32,167 nt of DNA from Actinomycetes bacterium (GTDB lineage: Bacteria > Actinomycetota > Acidimicrobiia > Acidimicrobiales > JAMCPL01). The notes under the pieces are model-generated. The model searched no databases. It was not told the DNA's origin and saw nothing but the letters and a program-made list of their open reading frames with translations. A program made the position numbers and the translations under genes. This document shows positions 7,288 to 15,867 of the stretch, in pieces (position 1 is the stretch's first letter; each line of letters opens with the position of its first letter). The stretch is taken from assembly GCA_021841005.1 (NCBI GenBank), contig JAKBVZ010000002.1, positions 1-32,167 on the forward strand, given 5' to 3'.

Positions 7288-8333
7288 TGGATGGCGGTGC
7301 AGTACGCCGGTACGTGGTACGCAGCGCAGGTGGCGGGTCGCGTATCGTCGTATCTGGCACAAAAGGATATGCAGCGCGCCGGTATGCAGCGCGCGGTGTA
7401 GGGGTACTTGCGGGTACAATCGCGGCATTTGTAGTGCCGGAGCTTCCAACGATATTGCATCCTACTGCCCTCTTTGGTCGGCTCATGCAACACGTCGAGC
7501 GCGTAACGTACCGCCCATCGCGGATCGCCGGGACGCTGTACGGTCTGGCCGGAGTGGTGGGAGCCATCATCCTCGGGATGCAGGTGGACAGGCCGTCAAG
7601 AACTGCCGGTACTGCTGTTTCGGTAGGGGTCTGTACCTCGGCGTATGAGTTGTACGCTGCTGCGGAACGAGTTGGAACAAGCCTCGGTTCAGCCGATATC
7701 GAGTTGGCGTACCGAGAACTCCGTGCCTTGGTAGGCCGTGACACCGAAGGGCAGTCGCAAGTCGACCTTGTAAGGGCGGTGGTCGAATCGGTCGCCGAAA
7801 ACACTGTAGACGCTATTATCGCACCGATATTTTACGGAATCTTGGCCGGAACTCCTGGAGTGGTTGCTTACAGAGCCATCAACACTCTTGACGCGATGGT
7901 CGGGTATCGTAATACTCGCTATGCCGACTTCGGTTGGTTCTCTGCAAGGCTTGATGATTATGCAAATTGGGTGCCTGCAAGGTTGGCAGTGTTGGCAACG
8001 GCTATTTCGGCACCTCGCCGGGCAAGATACGTAGTGCAACAAGCGCTATCTCATGCCAAGGAACATCCTTCGCCTAATGCGGGCATCATTGAAGCGGCTT
8101 TTGCTGCAGCACTCGGGATAAGGCTGGGTGGTGTCAATTACTATGACGGTATGCCGGTGATGACACCGGTATACGACGGTGGTAGGGCGGTGTGCACTGC
8201 CGACATCCAACGGGCGGTCACATTAAGTAGGAAGGTGAGTGTCCTGGGTGCGTGCATTTCTTACATATTGGTTGGCGGGTGCGCTGCTGCGCTTTCGGCT
8301 ATGGCTATATCCACCAAGGAATCGAGAGGTTGA
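7284..8333 (+). CDS. cbiB: Adenosylcobinamide-phosphate synthase (CbiB/CobD)
   Basis: Integral membrane enzyme that attaches (R)-1-amino-2-propanol (phosphate) to adenosylcobyric acid. Family motifs are HPTALFGRLMQHVE near residue 65, VESVAENTVDAIIAPIFYG, YRAINTLDAMVGYRN and RLDDYANWVPARLA, and the C-terminal region ends in a hydrophobic helix. At 349 aa it is about 30 residues longer than most relatives because of an arginine/glycine-rich N-terminus that includes a 15-bp duplication (copies of tatgcagcgcgc at 7368 and 7383). The start is the ATG overlapping the cobS stop; a second ATG follows directly at 7287. Confidence 0.92.
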   Translation: MMDGGAVRRYVVRSAGGGSRIVVSGTKGYAARRYAARGVGVLAGTIAAFVVPELPTILHPTALFGRLMQHVERVTYRPSRIAGTLYGLAGVVGAIILGMQVDRPSRTAGTAVSVGVCTSAYELYAAAERVGTSLGSADIELAYRELRALVGRDTEGQSQVDLVRAVVESVAENTVDAIIAPIFYGILAGTPGVVAYRAINTLDAMVGYRNTRYADFGWFSARLDDYANWVPARLAVLATAISAPRRARYVVQQALSHAKEHPSPNAGIIEAAFAAALGIRLGGVNYYDGMPVMTPVYDGGRAVCTADIQRAVTLSRKVSVLGACISYILVGGCAAALSAMAISTKESRG

Positions 8334-8354
8334 CAACTGCGATGGACGGCCCTA

Positions 8355-9476
8355 ATGCGATTGAGCGCTGTTGCTTCTTCGGGCGGTTGTGGTGATACTG
8401 GCGGTTGTGGTGATACTGGCGGTTGTGGTGATACTGGCGGGAGTGCCGGTTGCGCCGGGCAGCCATCTCTTCGCAAGTGCCGCACGCAGGATACGACGAT
8501 GCCCGTTCCTGGTGTAACGATGCCCGTTCCTGGTACTATGATCCCAGCGCCGGGTGATCACGGTGGTGATGCGGAGAGTGTTGCGAGATACCTTGGTGTG
8601 GATATCTCGCATATCTTGGATCTTTCTGTCACTCTCAATCCATTCGCGCCTGACCTTCGTAACGTCATCAGGGAGGCGGTCGATATGGGCTACATAAGCC
8701 GCTACCCTGATGCATGCAGGGCGAGATGCATGCTGGCGGCGGAGATCGGTGTCGATCCGAATCTGTTGGTACTTACCAATGGAGGTGCCGAAGCCATAGC
8801 GCTCACGGCAAAGCTGGTCGGTAAAGGGTACGCCGATCCGCCTGAGTTCTCGCTCTACGAACGTCACCTGCCGGTAGTGGACCGGGGGGGAGTGAGATTC
8901 CGTTCCAATCCGTGCAATCCTACCGGGCTCCTAGCAAAAGCGGACGAACAGGCAGGTGTATGGGACGAGGCATTCTTCCAGATGGCCACCGGCTCTTGGA
9001 GCAGGGGGGACCACCTCTCTGGTGCCTACGTGGTGGGGTCGCTCACCAAGCTCTTTGCGTGTCCGGGACTACGTATTGGTTACACGATAGCCCCTGATGA
9101 GAGGTCAGCCGAGGAGTTGCGGAAACTGCAGCCTCTATGGTCATTCGGCGGGATCGAGTCGTACGTCGTGACGGCGGTAATCGAACGTAGCGATATAGTA
9201 CATTGGGCAAAGCTGCTTGCGTCAGCACGAGATGATCTTGCTGCGCTGCTGGCATCCAAGGGTTTCGACGTTCGGACGGCTGATGCACCCTGGGTTCTTG
9301 TGGAAGCGGACAAGGGGTTCCGCGAAAGACTGGCGCGAGTGGGAGTGCTTGTGAGGGATTGCAGCAATTTCGGGATGGACGGCATTTACCGTGTATCGGT
9401 ATGCAGTGACTCGGGACTCGAACGATTGGAAATGGCGTTGCACAGCCTACCTGCAGTGCAGGATGGTGGCCGGTAG
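8355..9476 (+). CDS. cobC: CobC-like threonine-phosphate decarboxylase / class I-II aminotransferase
   Basis: PLP-dependent enzyme expected to supply (R)-1-amino-2-propanol phosphate from L-threonine phosphate for CbiB. Conserved parts begin only at GDHGGDAESVARYLG (about residue 67); the first 66 residues are a repeat-rich, cysteine- and proline-containing extension, so ATGs near 8499-8535 are possible true starts. The PLP lysine lies in VVGSLTKLFACPGLRIGY and NPCNPTG is present. The segment between FSLYERHLP and NPCNPTG is only about 20 residues, far shorter than in typical aminotransferases, and the following DEAF comes early, so part of the PLP domain is deleted relative to standard CobC. 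It is 21 bp downstream of cbiB, and its stop abuts the cobQ ATG. The exact substrate is inferred from context. Confidence 0.8.
   Translation: MRLSAVASSGGCGDTGGCGDTGGCGDTGGSAGCAGQPSLRKCRTQDTTMPVPGVTMPVPGTMIPAPGDHGGDAESVARYLGVDISHILDLSVTLNPFAPDLRNVIREAVDMGYISRYPDACRARCMLAAEIGVDPNLLVLTNGGAEAIALTAKLVGKGYADPPEFSLYERHLPVVDRGGVRFRSNPCNPTGLLAKADEQAGVWDEAFFQMATGSWSRGDHLSGAYVVGSLTKLFACPGLRIGYTIAPDERSAEELRKLQPLWSFGGIESYVVTAVIERSDIVHWAKLLASARDDLAALLASKGFDVRTADAPWVLVEADKGFRERLARVGVLVRDCSNFGMDGIYRVSVCSDSGLERLEMALHSLPAVQDGGR
8382..8435. repeat. Three perfect 18-bp tandem units at the cobC 5' end
   Basis: Units of ggcggttgtggtgatact at 8382, 8400 and 8418 encode GGCGDT three times. A second small repeat (acgatgcccgttcctggt at 8496 and 8517) lies just downstream and encodes two MPVPG peptides. 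Both precede the conserved part of the enzyme. Confidence 0.85.
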
Positions 9477-11342
9477 ATGGTAGATTTTCCGGTTAGCGAT
9501 ACCATATATGATGAGGCAACTTCCAGCCTGAGCCCTGCGGGCAGCATGCCTGCCGGAAAGACGGGCATCATGGTGCTGGGCACTTCGAGCGATTCGGGCA
9601 AGAGCACTATCGCCACCGGCCTTTGCAGGATGCTTTGTGATGCAGGCGTGAAAGTAGCCCCTTTCAAGGCTCAGAACATGTCGCTGGAGTCTTACGTTAC
9701 GGCAAATGGTGGGGAAATATCCAGAGCTCAGGCCATGCAGGCCATGGCGTGCCGATGCGAACCAATGGTGACTATGAATCCCATACTTCTCAAACCGGTG
9801 GATGGTTCCTCGAGTCAGGTGATCGTACTTGGCAAGCCTGTGGGTGTCATGACGTACAGGGCATACCAGCGCCGGTCAGAGCAGATGATGGAAACGGTTC
9901 GAGAATCACTGGAGTTGCTCTGGGATGAATTCGATGTCGTTGTATGCGAGGGGGCAGGCAGTCCCGCAGAGATTAATCTGCTGGATCACGATATAGTCAA
10001 TCTGCCGTTGGCCAGGGAATACAGCATGCCGGCAGTGCTCGTGGCTGATATCGAGCGCGGCGGGGTGTTCGCGTCTGTGTATGGAACATGGGGTGTATTG
10101 CCGCCTGTCCTGAGCGAATTGATTAGGGGTTATGTAGTGAACAAGATGCGCGGTGAGCACGATGTCCTCTACGGGGGCGTGGAAGCAATCAGGCAGATGA
10201 CCGGCATGCCTTGTATCGGAATACTTCCGTTTATTGATGGTATAGGTAGCGATGCCGAGGATTCCCTCTCGCGCTCTGCGGCATCCATCTGTCCGGAACG
10301 CCTTGAAACCGAAGACGGTCCTTCCGGAGTCGATATCGTTTCAAACGATATACCACGTTATCCTTATGGCAGTGTCCAGAGTGGGGGTAGCGGTGTTGGC
10401 AATGCTGGTAGCGACGGCGGGAGCGGCGTGCATCGTCTATCGACAGATGCAAAGTATGCAGTACTGGACATAGCAGTAATAGAGTTTCCACACTTGGCGA
10501 ATGCCACCGATATAGATCCGTTCAGACTCGAGCCGGCTGTGGCCGTGCGCTTTGTACGGCACCCTTCCCAGTTGGGGGCGCCGGACGTTGTAATACTGCC
10601 GGGTAGCCGGAGTACCGTAGCCGACCTTCTATGGATGCAATCCAGCGGGCTGGCAGATGCATTATGCAATGCGGTCGTAGGGGAGGATGCTTTTACGATA
10701 TTGGGTATCTGCGCTGGTTACCAGATCATGGGTAGTTACGTGGACGACATGGTGGAGTCGAGGTGCGGTCGTGTCGATGCACTTGGCATCTTGCCAGTGG
10801 CTACGGTAATGGCCGAGGATAAGATCGTGAGACGTCGTACTGGCATCTGGCATTCCGGTTTAGATCATGGCGATAAATTGGAAAACGTGCCAACCGTGAG
10901 CGGGTATGAAATACATCATGGTCGTCTCTCCTATACGGGCCTTGTCGGCGATACTGGTGGCTCCGGTACTGCAGGCGATAGGGATAGCATCGGTAGTGTC
11001 GGCAGCGTCGGTGATGGATGCAGTGGTGATGGATGCAGTGGTGATGGCAATGGCGGTCCGTGGTTCCTCCTAGATGACCCGTGGGGGACCGAGTATGAAG
11101 GTTTTGTGGACGGACATAGTCGCCTGTGGGGAACATCGGTTCATGGGCTTATGGAAGATAGTCTCACGCGGTCGCTGTTCCTAGCTACTTGCGCCAAGAA
11201 CCGTTCCAAGGTTTGGCTGCCTTCGATGGTGTCCTACAATGCGTACCGCGAATCGCGTATCGATGCTATTGCGAAGTCGTTAAGGGACCATGTAGATCTC
11301 ACGCTTTTACAAGAAATTACAGGAGTCGGGTGGGAGCGATGA
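9477..11342 (+). CDS. cobQ: Adenosylcobyric acid synthase (glutamine-hydrolysing)
   Basis: CobQ amidates side chains b, d, e and g of adenosylcobyrinate a,c-diamide using glutamine and ATP. The P-loop GTSSDSGKSTIATG is at about residues 36-49, followed by KAQNMSLESYVT, AQAMQAMACRCEP and LLKPVDGSSSQVI. The glutaminase domain carries GICAGYQIMG (nucleophile Cys about 412) and GTSVHGLMED (His about 555). At 621 aa it exceeds the usual 480-510 residues; the excess is two glycine/serine/aspartate-rich inserts at about 298-325 and 488-525, the second coded by 9- and 15-bp repeats. The ATG directly follows the cobC TAG. It is followed by a 160-bp gap with no gene before cobN. Confidence 0.94.
   Translation: MVDFPVSDTIYDEATSSLSPAGSMPAGKTGIMVLGTSSDSGKSTIATGLCRMLCDAGVKVAPFKAQNMSLESYVTANGGEISRAQAMQAMACRCEPMVTMNPILLKPVDGSSSQVIVLGKPVGVMTYRAYQRRSEQMMETVRESLELLWDEFDVVVCEGAGSPAEINLLDHDIVNLPLAREYSMPAVLVADIERGGVFASVYGTWGVLPPVLSELIRGYVVNKMRGEHDVLYGGVEAIRQMTGMPCIGILPFIDGIGSDAEDSLSRSAASICPERLETEDGPSGVDIVSNDIPRYPYGSVQSGGSGVGNAGSDGGSGVHRLSTDAKYAVLDIAVIEFPHLANATDIDPFRLEPAVAVRFVRHPSQLGAPDVVILPGSRSTVADLLWMQSSGLADALCNAVVGEDAFTILGICAGYQIMGSYVDDMVESRCGRVDALGILPVATVMAEDKIVRRRTGIWHSGLDHGDKLENVPTVSGYEIHHGRLSYTGLVGDTGGSGTAGDRDSIGSVGSVGDGCSGDGCSGDGNGGPWFLLDDPWGTEYEGFVDGHSRLWGTSVHGLMEDSLTRSLFLATCAKNRSKVWLPSMVSYNAYRESRIDAIAKSLRDHVDLTLLQEITGVGWER
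11011..11055. repeat. 15-bp tandem repeats inside cobQ
   Basis: Two perfect units of gtgatggatgcagtg (11011, 11026) and a diverged third (11041) encode GDGCS-type peptides. Nine-base tcggtagtg-like units lie just before. All are in frame and inside the glutaminase domain between conserved blocks. Confidence 0.8.
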
Positions 11343-11502
11343 TGACGTGCGCGCGCAGCGGAACTGGTCAATTCTTGCTTGCCCATCCTGCCTGTGTTCA
11401 GCGCAGTGTTGCCAACTGTCTATATCAAGCACGTTTCCGCTACGCAGACGGATCGGCTGTAGACTCTAGGCGACCGTCCCAGCCATCAGGTGTGATATCG
11501 AA

Positions 11503-14500
11503 ATGATCCTGTGGGTTTCCAACGTAGATACAGATATGCTCGCCCTGAGGGTGGCTGTGGAGATGCTGCCAGCAGGAATGCCTCCCGTGCGCGGCGTACC
11601 TGCCTCTGAGCCCAGCCATATCGCCCAGCAGTTGTCGCAAGTGTCGCTGGTCGTAATCAGGCTACTCGGTGGATCGAAGTCATGGTCCCATGGCTTGGAT
11701 GACCTACGGTCATATTGCGCCGCTCATGAAGTCCCGTTACTGGTATTCGGCGGGGAAGCGGCGCATGATACCGATCTTGAAAATCTATCGACCGTACCGG
11801 CACCTGCCACTGGTACGGCTTTCGAGTATCTTTTGGCGGGAGGTCCGGTAAATGTAGCGAATATGCTCAAGTTCCTATGCACTGATCTGCTTGGCATGGC
11901 CGCGGCTGCAGACCCTCCCGAGTTCCTGCCAACCGCCGGATACATGGACATGAGACACGCGGCATGCGGACACGGACCACCGGCATGGCGCTCGGGCGGA
12001 GTACCCCGGCAGGACGCTACGTATGGAGAGACCCTGGATGCGGCCCAAGGTGACCCCATGCGGCCCAAGGTTGGCGTAATAGCCTACCGGGCCCAGGTCA
12101 TTGCCGGCAATGTATCCTATGTCTCGGAATTGTGTTCGGCGCTGGAACGGTACGGTGCTGTTCCCGTTCCCGTGTACACTTACTCACTCCGCTCGTATGG
12201 AGATAGCAGCGGTAGCAGCAGCGTTTCCGATCGTGTCCCAGGCGGTGTCCTAGGAAGCGGGAGTGGGTCCGACGTATCTTTCCATGTTGGTGAGATGGAA
12301 ACCGGCGCTATCCCGAGCCAGGGTGATCAAGACGATCGCCTAGGCCCTGTAAGTCCCCCAAGTCTCTTAGGTCTTGTAGACCGTACCGATCATGCAGATG
12401 CCACCGACCATGCGGACGTCACCTCGCTTCTCGGTAACGCTTCCGTCGATGCCGTAATTGTAACGACAATGTCGTCCGGGTCATATGATCATGATAAAGA
12501 GTCGTTCGATGCCTACCCTCTCTGCCAGCTGGATGTGCCAGTCTTGCAGGGCATCTGCTCGATAGCATCTAGGCGGCGTTTCGAAGATTCCAATCTTGGA
12601 TTGTCACCCGTGGATGTGGCCATGTCGGTGGCAATGCCCGAAGTGGATGGCAGGGTAATCACCGTACCATTTTCGTTCAAAGAAACGGTCGATGATGATG
12701 AACTGATAGGTACTGGGATTACGGCCTACAGATGCATCCCAGACAGGGTGGATCGGGTTGCATCCATTGCTACAAGGATGGCACGGTTGGCCCGGACACC
12801 CGTGGCGAGTAAGCGAGTTGCGATCGTGCTCTCAGCCTATCCAACCTCCAAGAGTCGGCTGGGCAATGCAGTTGGCCTGGACACCCCGAGGTCGGTCATT
12901 GATCTCTTGCATGCGATGGATGTTGCAGGATACAGCATTACGTCAATACCATCTAGCGGAGATGAATTGATGTGTCAGCTTGCAGATGGACTTATCTATG
13001 AAGACTATAGAGAATATGCGCCACTAGGGACCGGATACGGCTACGATACCGAGCATTACGCTGGGTTCGCCCATCAGGCAGGCGGTGCATATCGTGGTAG
13101 TGACGGAGGCCGGACAGGTGTGAAGTCTCGAGCTGCGGAAAGCACCTCCGAAGGAATGTATCGATACAAACCCGACGGCATAGAACCGGACGGATCAGAC
13201 ATACTCCATGACGGCAGCACGGGATGGAAGATGGAGTCGGCAACTTACCGGAGGGTGTTCGATAGGCTGGATGAGCGACTTAAACACCGCATGATCGAGC
13301 AGTGGGGCTATCCGGATGCCAATGATGGTTGTTACAGGTTCTGCGGGCTTGATCTCGGGAATGTGATCGTCGCTGTACAGCCACCGCGAGGGTACGGGGA
13401 CAATCCAGTTGTGATATACCACTCTCCAGATCTACCACCCACGCATCATTACATGGCCTTCTATAGATGGTTGGACGAGGAATGGGGAGCTGATTCGATC
13501 GTCCATCTCGGCAAGCACGGTACGCTCGAATGGCTACCGGGTAAGGGCGTAGGGTTATCGGCAGGATGTGCGCCTGACGCGGTGCTTGGTTCGATGCCAA
13601 TGGTGTATCCCTTTGTGGTCAATGATCCCGGGGAAGGTGTACAGGCCAAGCGTAGGAGCCATGCAGTCATAATAGATCACCTTGTACCGCCCCTTACCGA
13701 GGCGGGTTCCTATGGTGCGGTGGCTCGCCTTGAGACGTTGCTCGACGATCATGCGCGTGCCTGTACTCTCGATCCAGCGAAGTTGCCGGCCATCAGGGAA
13801 CAGATCGCAGAAATCATCATTGGTGAGAATATCCATCGTGACCTTTGCATAGATGCGGACGATATCAGCAACGACAATCCAAATAGTCTCGATTCGTTGC
13901 TACCGGCAGTAGACGGCTATCTTTGCGAACTCAAAGATGCACAGATAAGAGGTGGTTTGCACGTGCTCGGTCAGGCTCCAGCTGGCGATACTGAGATTGA
14001 CATGATCATGGCAATGACGCGCCTATCGCAAGGAGATGTGCCGTCGCTGCGCAACACTGTTGCCAGGTTGCTAGGCCATCCGTCCTCACTACAGGCAGGA
14101 CATGGTGAGACACAGGTCGGTGAGGTACAGGTCGGTGAGGTACAGGTCGGTGAGGTACAGGTCGGTGAGGTACAGGTCGGTGAGGTACAGGTCGGTGAGG
14201 TACAGGTCGGTGAGGTACAGGTCGGTGAGGTACAGGTCGGTGAGGTACAATCGGGCAGGACACTTAGCAGGGCTGCGATTGACGAAGTGGATGCGCAGAT
14301 CAGGCGATTACTGAGCGTGCTCCAAAGTACAGGATGGAATTTTCATGACGCGTTGCATCGATACCGTGAAGATACGCTGCAGGGCATGGATGCCGAGAGC
14401 AAGGATGCCGCAGCGGCGGTCGTGCTGGCTGAGGAATTGTCCAGACCGGAAGAGAACCAGCTAAACATTACCGTCCAGTGGATATGCAATAAACTGATCC

Positions 14501-15867
14501 CGCGGTTGCATGCCACTTCATCGGAGATCGGCAGCATCCTTCGTGCCTTGGACGGCAAGTTTGTGATGCCAGGGCCATCGGGCGCACCGAGCAGGGGAAT
14601 GGCCAACGTCCTGCCGACAGGTCGTAATTTTTACTCATCCGATCCAAGGGCAATACCCTCCTCGCTCGCGTGGGAAACCGGTAGACAGCTAGCGGAACGG
14701 CTGGTGGAGCGATACGTGCATGACGAGGGTCGCTATCCCGTGAGCGTCGGTATCGTGGTATGGGGTACTGCTACGATGAGGACATTGGGAGACGATATCG
14801 CCCAGGCGCTTGCTCTCATTGGAGTACGGCCATGCTGGGAAACGGAATCCGGCAGGGTGACGGCACTGGAGGTTATTCCATTAGAAGAGTTGGGAAGGCC
14901 TCGGGTGGATGTAGTACTGCGTATATCGGGACTTTTCAGGGATGCGTTTGCCAATGTAATTGCGCTCTTCGATACGGCTGTTGCGATGGTGGCGGCAATG
15001 GATGAGCCTCTTGATCTCAATCCGCTCAGAGCGAGCGGCCTAGATGATCCGAGGGTGTTCGGCCCGAAACCGGGCGCCTACGGCTCGGGCGTGCTCGACC
15101 TGATGGAGACAGGAAAGTGGGAGGACTCGGCATCACTTGCCGCTATGTACATGGAGAGGAGCAGCTATTCCTATGCGATACGCGAACGTTCCAATGCCAT
15201 TGGGAGAGTTGCGGAAACAGGATCCATTGCAGGCATGCCGGTTGCCAGGTTGGGCGAATGGTGGAGCAATGACCTGGATGCACAATTCTCCAAGGATGCA
15301 CTTAAGAGAAGGATCGCCGCCATAGACGTAGCATCAAAGAACCAGGATAATCGAGAACACGATATATTCGATTCGGACGACTATATGCAGGATCATGGGG
15401 GCCTGATAGCTGCAATTCGTGAGCTTGCAGGAAGGGAGCCCAGGGCATATTTCGGTGATAGTTCGGATCCGGCAGCCCCTAAAGTACGTTCCTTGGAACA
15501 GGAGGCTGCAAGGGTGCTTCGGAGCCGGGTAGTCAATCCAAAGTGGATTGAGGCGATGAAACGTCACGGATACAAAGGAGCTTTCGAGATGGCTGCCACT
15601 GTGGATTACATGTTTGGTTACGATGCCACTGCGCATATTGTGGATGGGTGGATGTACGAGAAACTCACCGAGGCCTATGTGGCCAGCGATGACGTTAGGG
15701 AGTTCTTTGCCCAGTCCAACCCATGGGCGCTGAGGGCCATTGTGGAGCGCCTGCTTGATGCGGCGCAGAGAGGGATGTGGGAGCCGTCCGAGCGTGCGAT
15801 AGTTGCGCTACGTACCGCGATGCTGGAGTCGGAAGGATGGGAAGAGGATAGGAGCATCCAGAAATGA
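11503..15867 (+). CDS. cobN: Cobaltochelatase large subunit CobN
   Basis: CobN is the catalytic, tetrapyrrole-binding subunit (BchH/ChlH family) that inserts cobalt into hydrogenobyrinic acid a,c-diamide, driven by an AAA+ partner. The N-terminus ILWVSNVDTDMLALR and RLLGGSKSW match the family, as do ADSIVHLGKHGTLEWLPGKG (about residues 663-682), VVNDPGEGVQAKRRSHAVII and the C-terminal NPKWIEAMKRHGYKGAFEM. At 1454 aa it is about 200 residues longer than usual; extra material sits at about 230-310, 525-600 and in a QVGEV tract at 871-915. The ATG at 11503 is chosen because conserved sequence starts at residue 2; no clear Shine-Dalgarno or -10 box is visible. The stop overlaps the next gene (ATGA). 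Confidence 0.95.
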   Translation: MILWVSNVDTDMLALRVAVEMLPAGMPPVRGVPASEPSHIAQQLSQVSLVVIRLLGGSKSWSHGLDDLRSYCAAHEVPLLVFGGEAAHDTDLENLSTVPAPATGTAFEYLLAGGPVNVANMLKFLCTDLLGMAAAADPPEFLPTAGYMDMRHAACGHGPPAWRSGGVPRQDATYGETLDAAQGDPMRPKVGVIAYRAQVIAGNVSYVSELCSALERYGAVPVPVYTYSLRSYGDSSGSSSVSDRVPGGVLGSGSGSDVSFHVGEMETGAIPSQGDQDDRLGPVSPPSLLGLVDRTDHADATDHADVTSLLGNASVDAVIVTTMSSGSYDHDKESFDAYPLCQLDVPVLQGICSIASRRRFEDSNLGLSPVDVAMSVAMPEVDGRVITVPFSFKETVDDDELIGTGITAYRCIPDRVDRVASIATRMARLARTPVASKRVAIVLSAYPTSKSRLGNAVGLDTPRSVIDLLHAMDVAGYSITSIPSSGDELMCQLADGLIYEDYREYAPLGTGYGYDTEHYAGFAHQAGGAYRGSDGGRTGVKSRAAESTSEGMYRYKPDGIEPDGSDILHDGSTGWKMESATYRRVFDRLDERLKHRMIEQWGYPDANDGCYRFCGLDLGNVIVAVQPPRGYGDNPVVIYHSPDLPPTHHYMAFYRWLDEEWGADSIVHLGKHGTLEWLPGKGVGLSAGCAPDAVLGSMPMVYPFVVNDPGEGVQAKRRSHAVIIDHLVPPLTEAGSYGAVARLETLLDDHARACTLDPAKLPAIREQIAEIIIGENIHRDLCIDADDISNDNPNSLDSLLPAVDGYLCELKDAQIRGGLHVLGQAPAGDTEIDMIMAMTRLSQGDVPSLRNTVARLLGHPSSLQAGHGETQVGEVQVGEVQVGEVQVGEVQVGEVQVGEVQVGEVQVGEVQVGEVQSGRTLSRAAIDEVDAQIRRLLSVLQSTGWNFHDALHRYREDTLQGMDAESKDAAAAVVLAEELSRPEENQLNITVQWICNKLIPRLHATSSEIGSILRALDGKFVMPGPSGAPSRGMANVLPTGRNFYSSDPRAIPSSLAWETGRQLAERLVERYVHDEGRYPVSVGIVVWGTATMRTLGDDIAQALALIGVRPCWETESGRVTALEVIPLEELGRPRVDVVLRISGLFRDAFANVIALFDTAVAMVAAMDEPLDLNPLRASGLDDPRVFGPKPGAYGSGVLDLMETGKWEDSASLAAMYMERSSYSYAIRERSNAIGRVAETGSIAGMPVARLGEWWSNDLDAQFSKDALKRRIAAIDVASKNQDNREHDIFDSDDYMQDHGGLIAAIRELAGREPRAYFGDSSDPAAPKVRSLEQEAARVLRSRVVNPKWIEAMKRHGYKGAFEMAATVDYMFGYDATAHIVDGWMYEKLTEAYVASDDVREFFAQSNPWALRAIVERLLDAAQRGMWEPSERAIVALRTAMLESEGWEEDRSIQK
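14113..14247. repeat. Nine perfect 15-bp tandem units inside cobN
   Basis: The unit caggtcggtgaggta is repeated nine times without a mismatch and encodes QVGEV nine times (CobN residues 871-915). A flanking half-unit follows (caatcg). The lack of mismatches, even at third positions, indicates recent expansion or continuing homogenisation. Being a multiple of three, changes in copy number keep the frame. Confidence 0.97.

Noticed and set aside
11343-11502. Second cobalamin riboswitch or extra gene before cobN
   Set aside because: No B12 box, no conserved riboswitch core and no ORF with features was found.
14006-14263. Minus-strand ORF encoding a VPHRP repeat protein
   Set aside because: It is the antisense reading of the 15-bp cobN repeat; the sense strand lies inside a fully conserved CobN frame.
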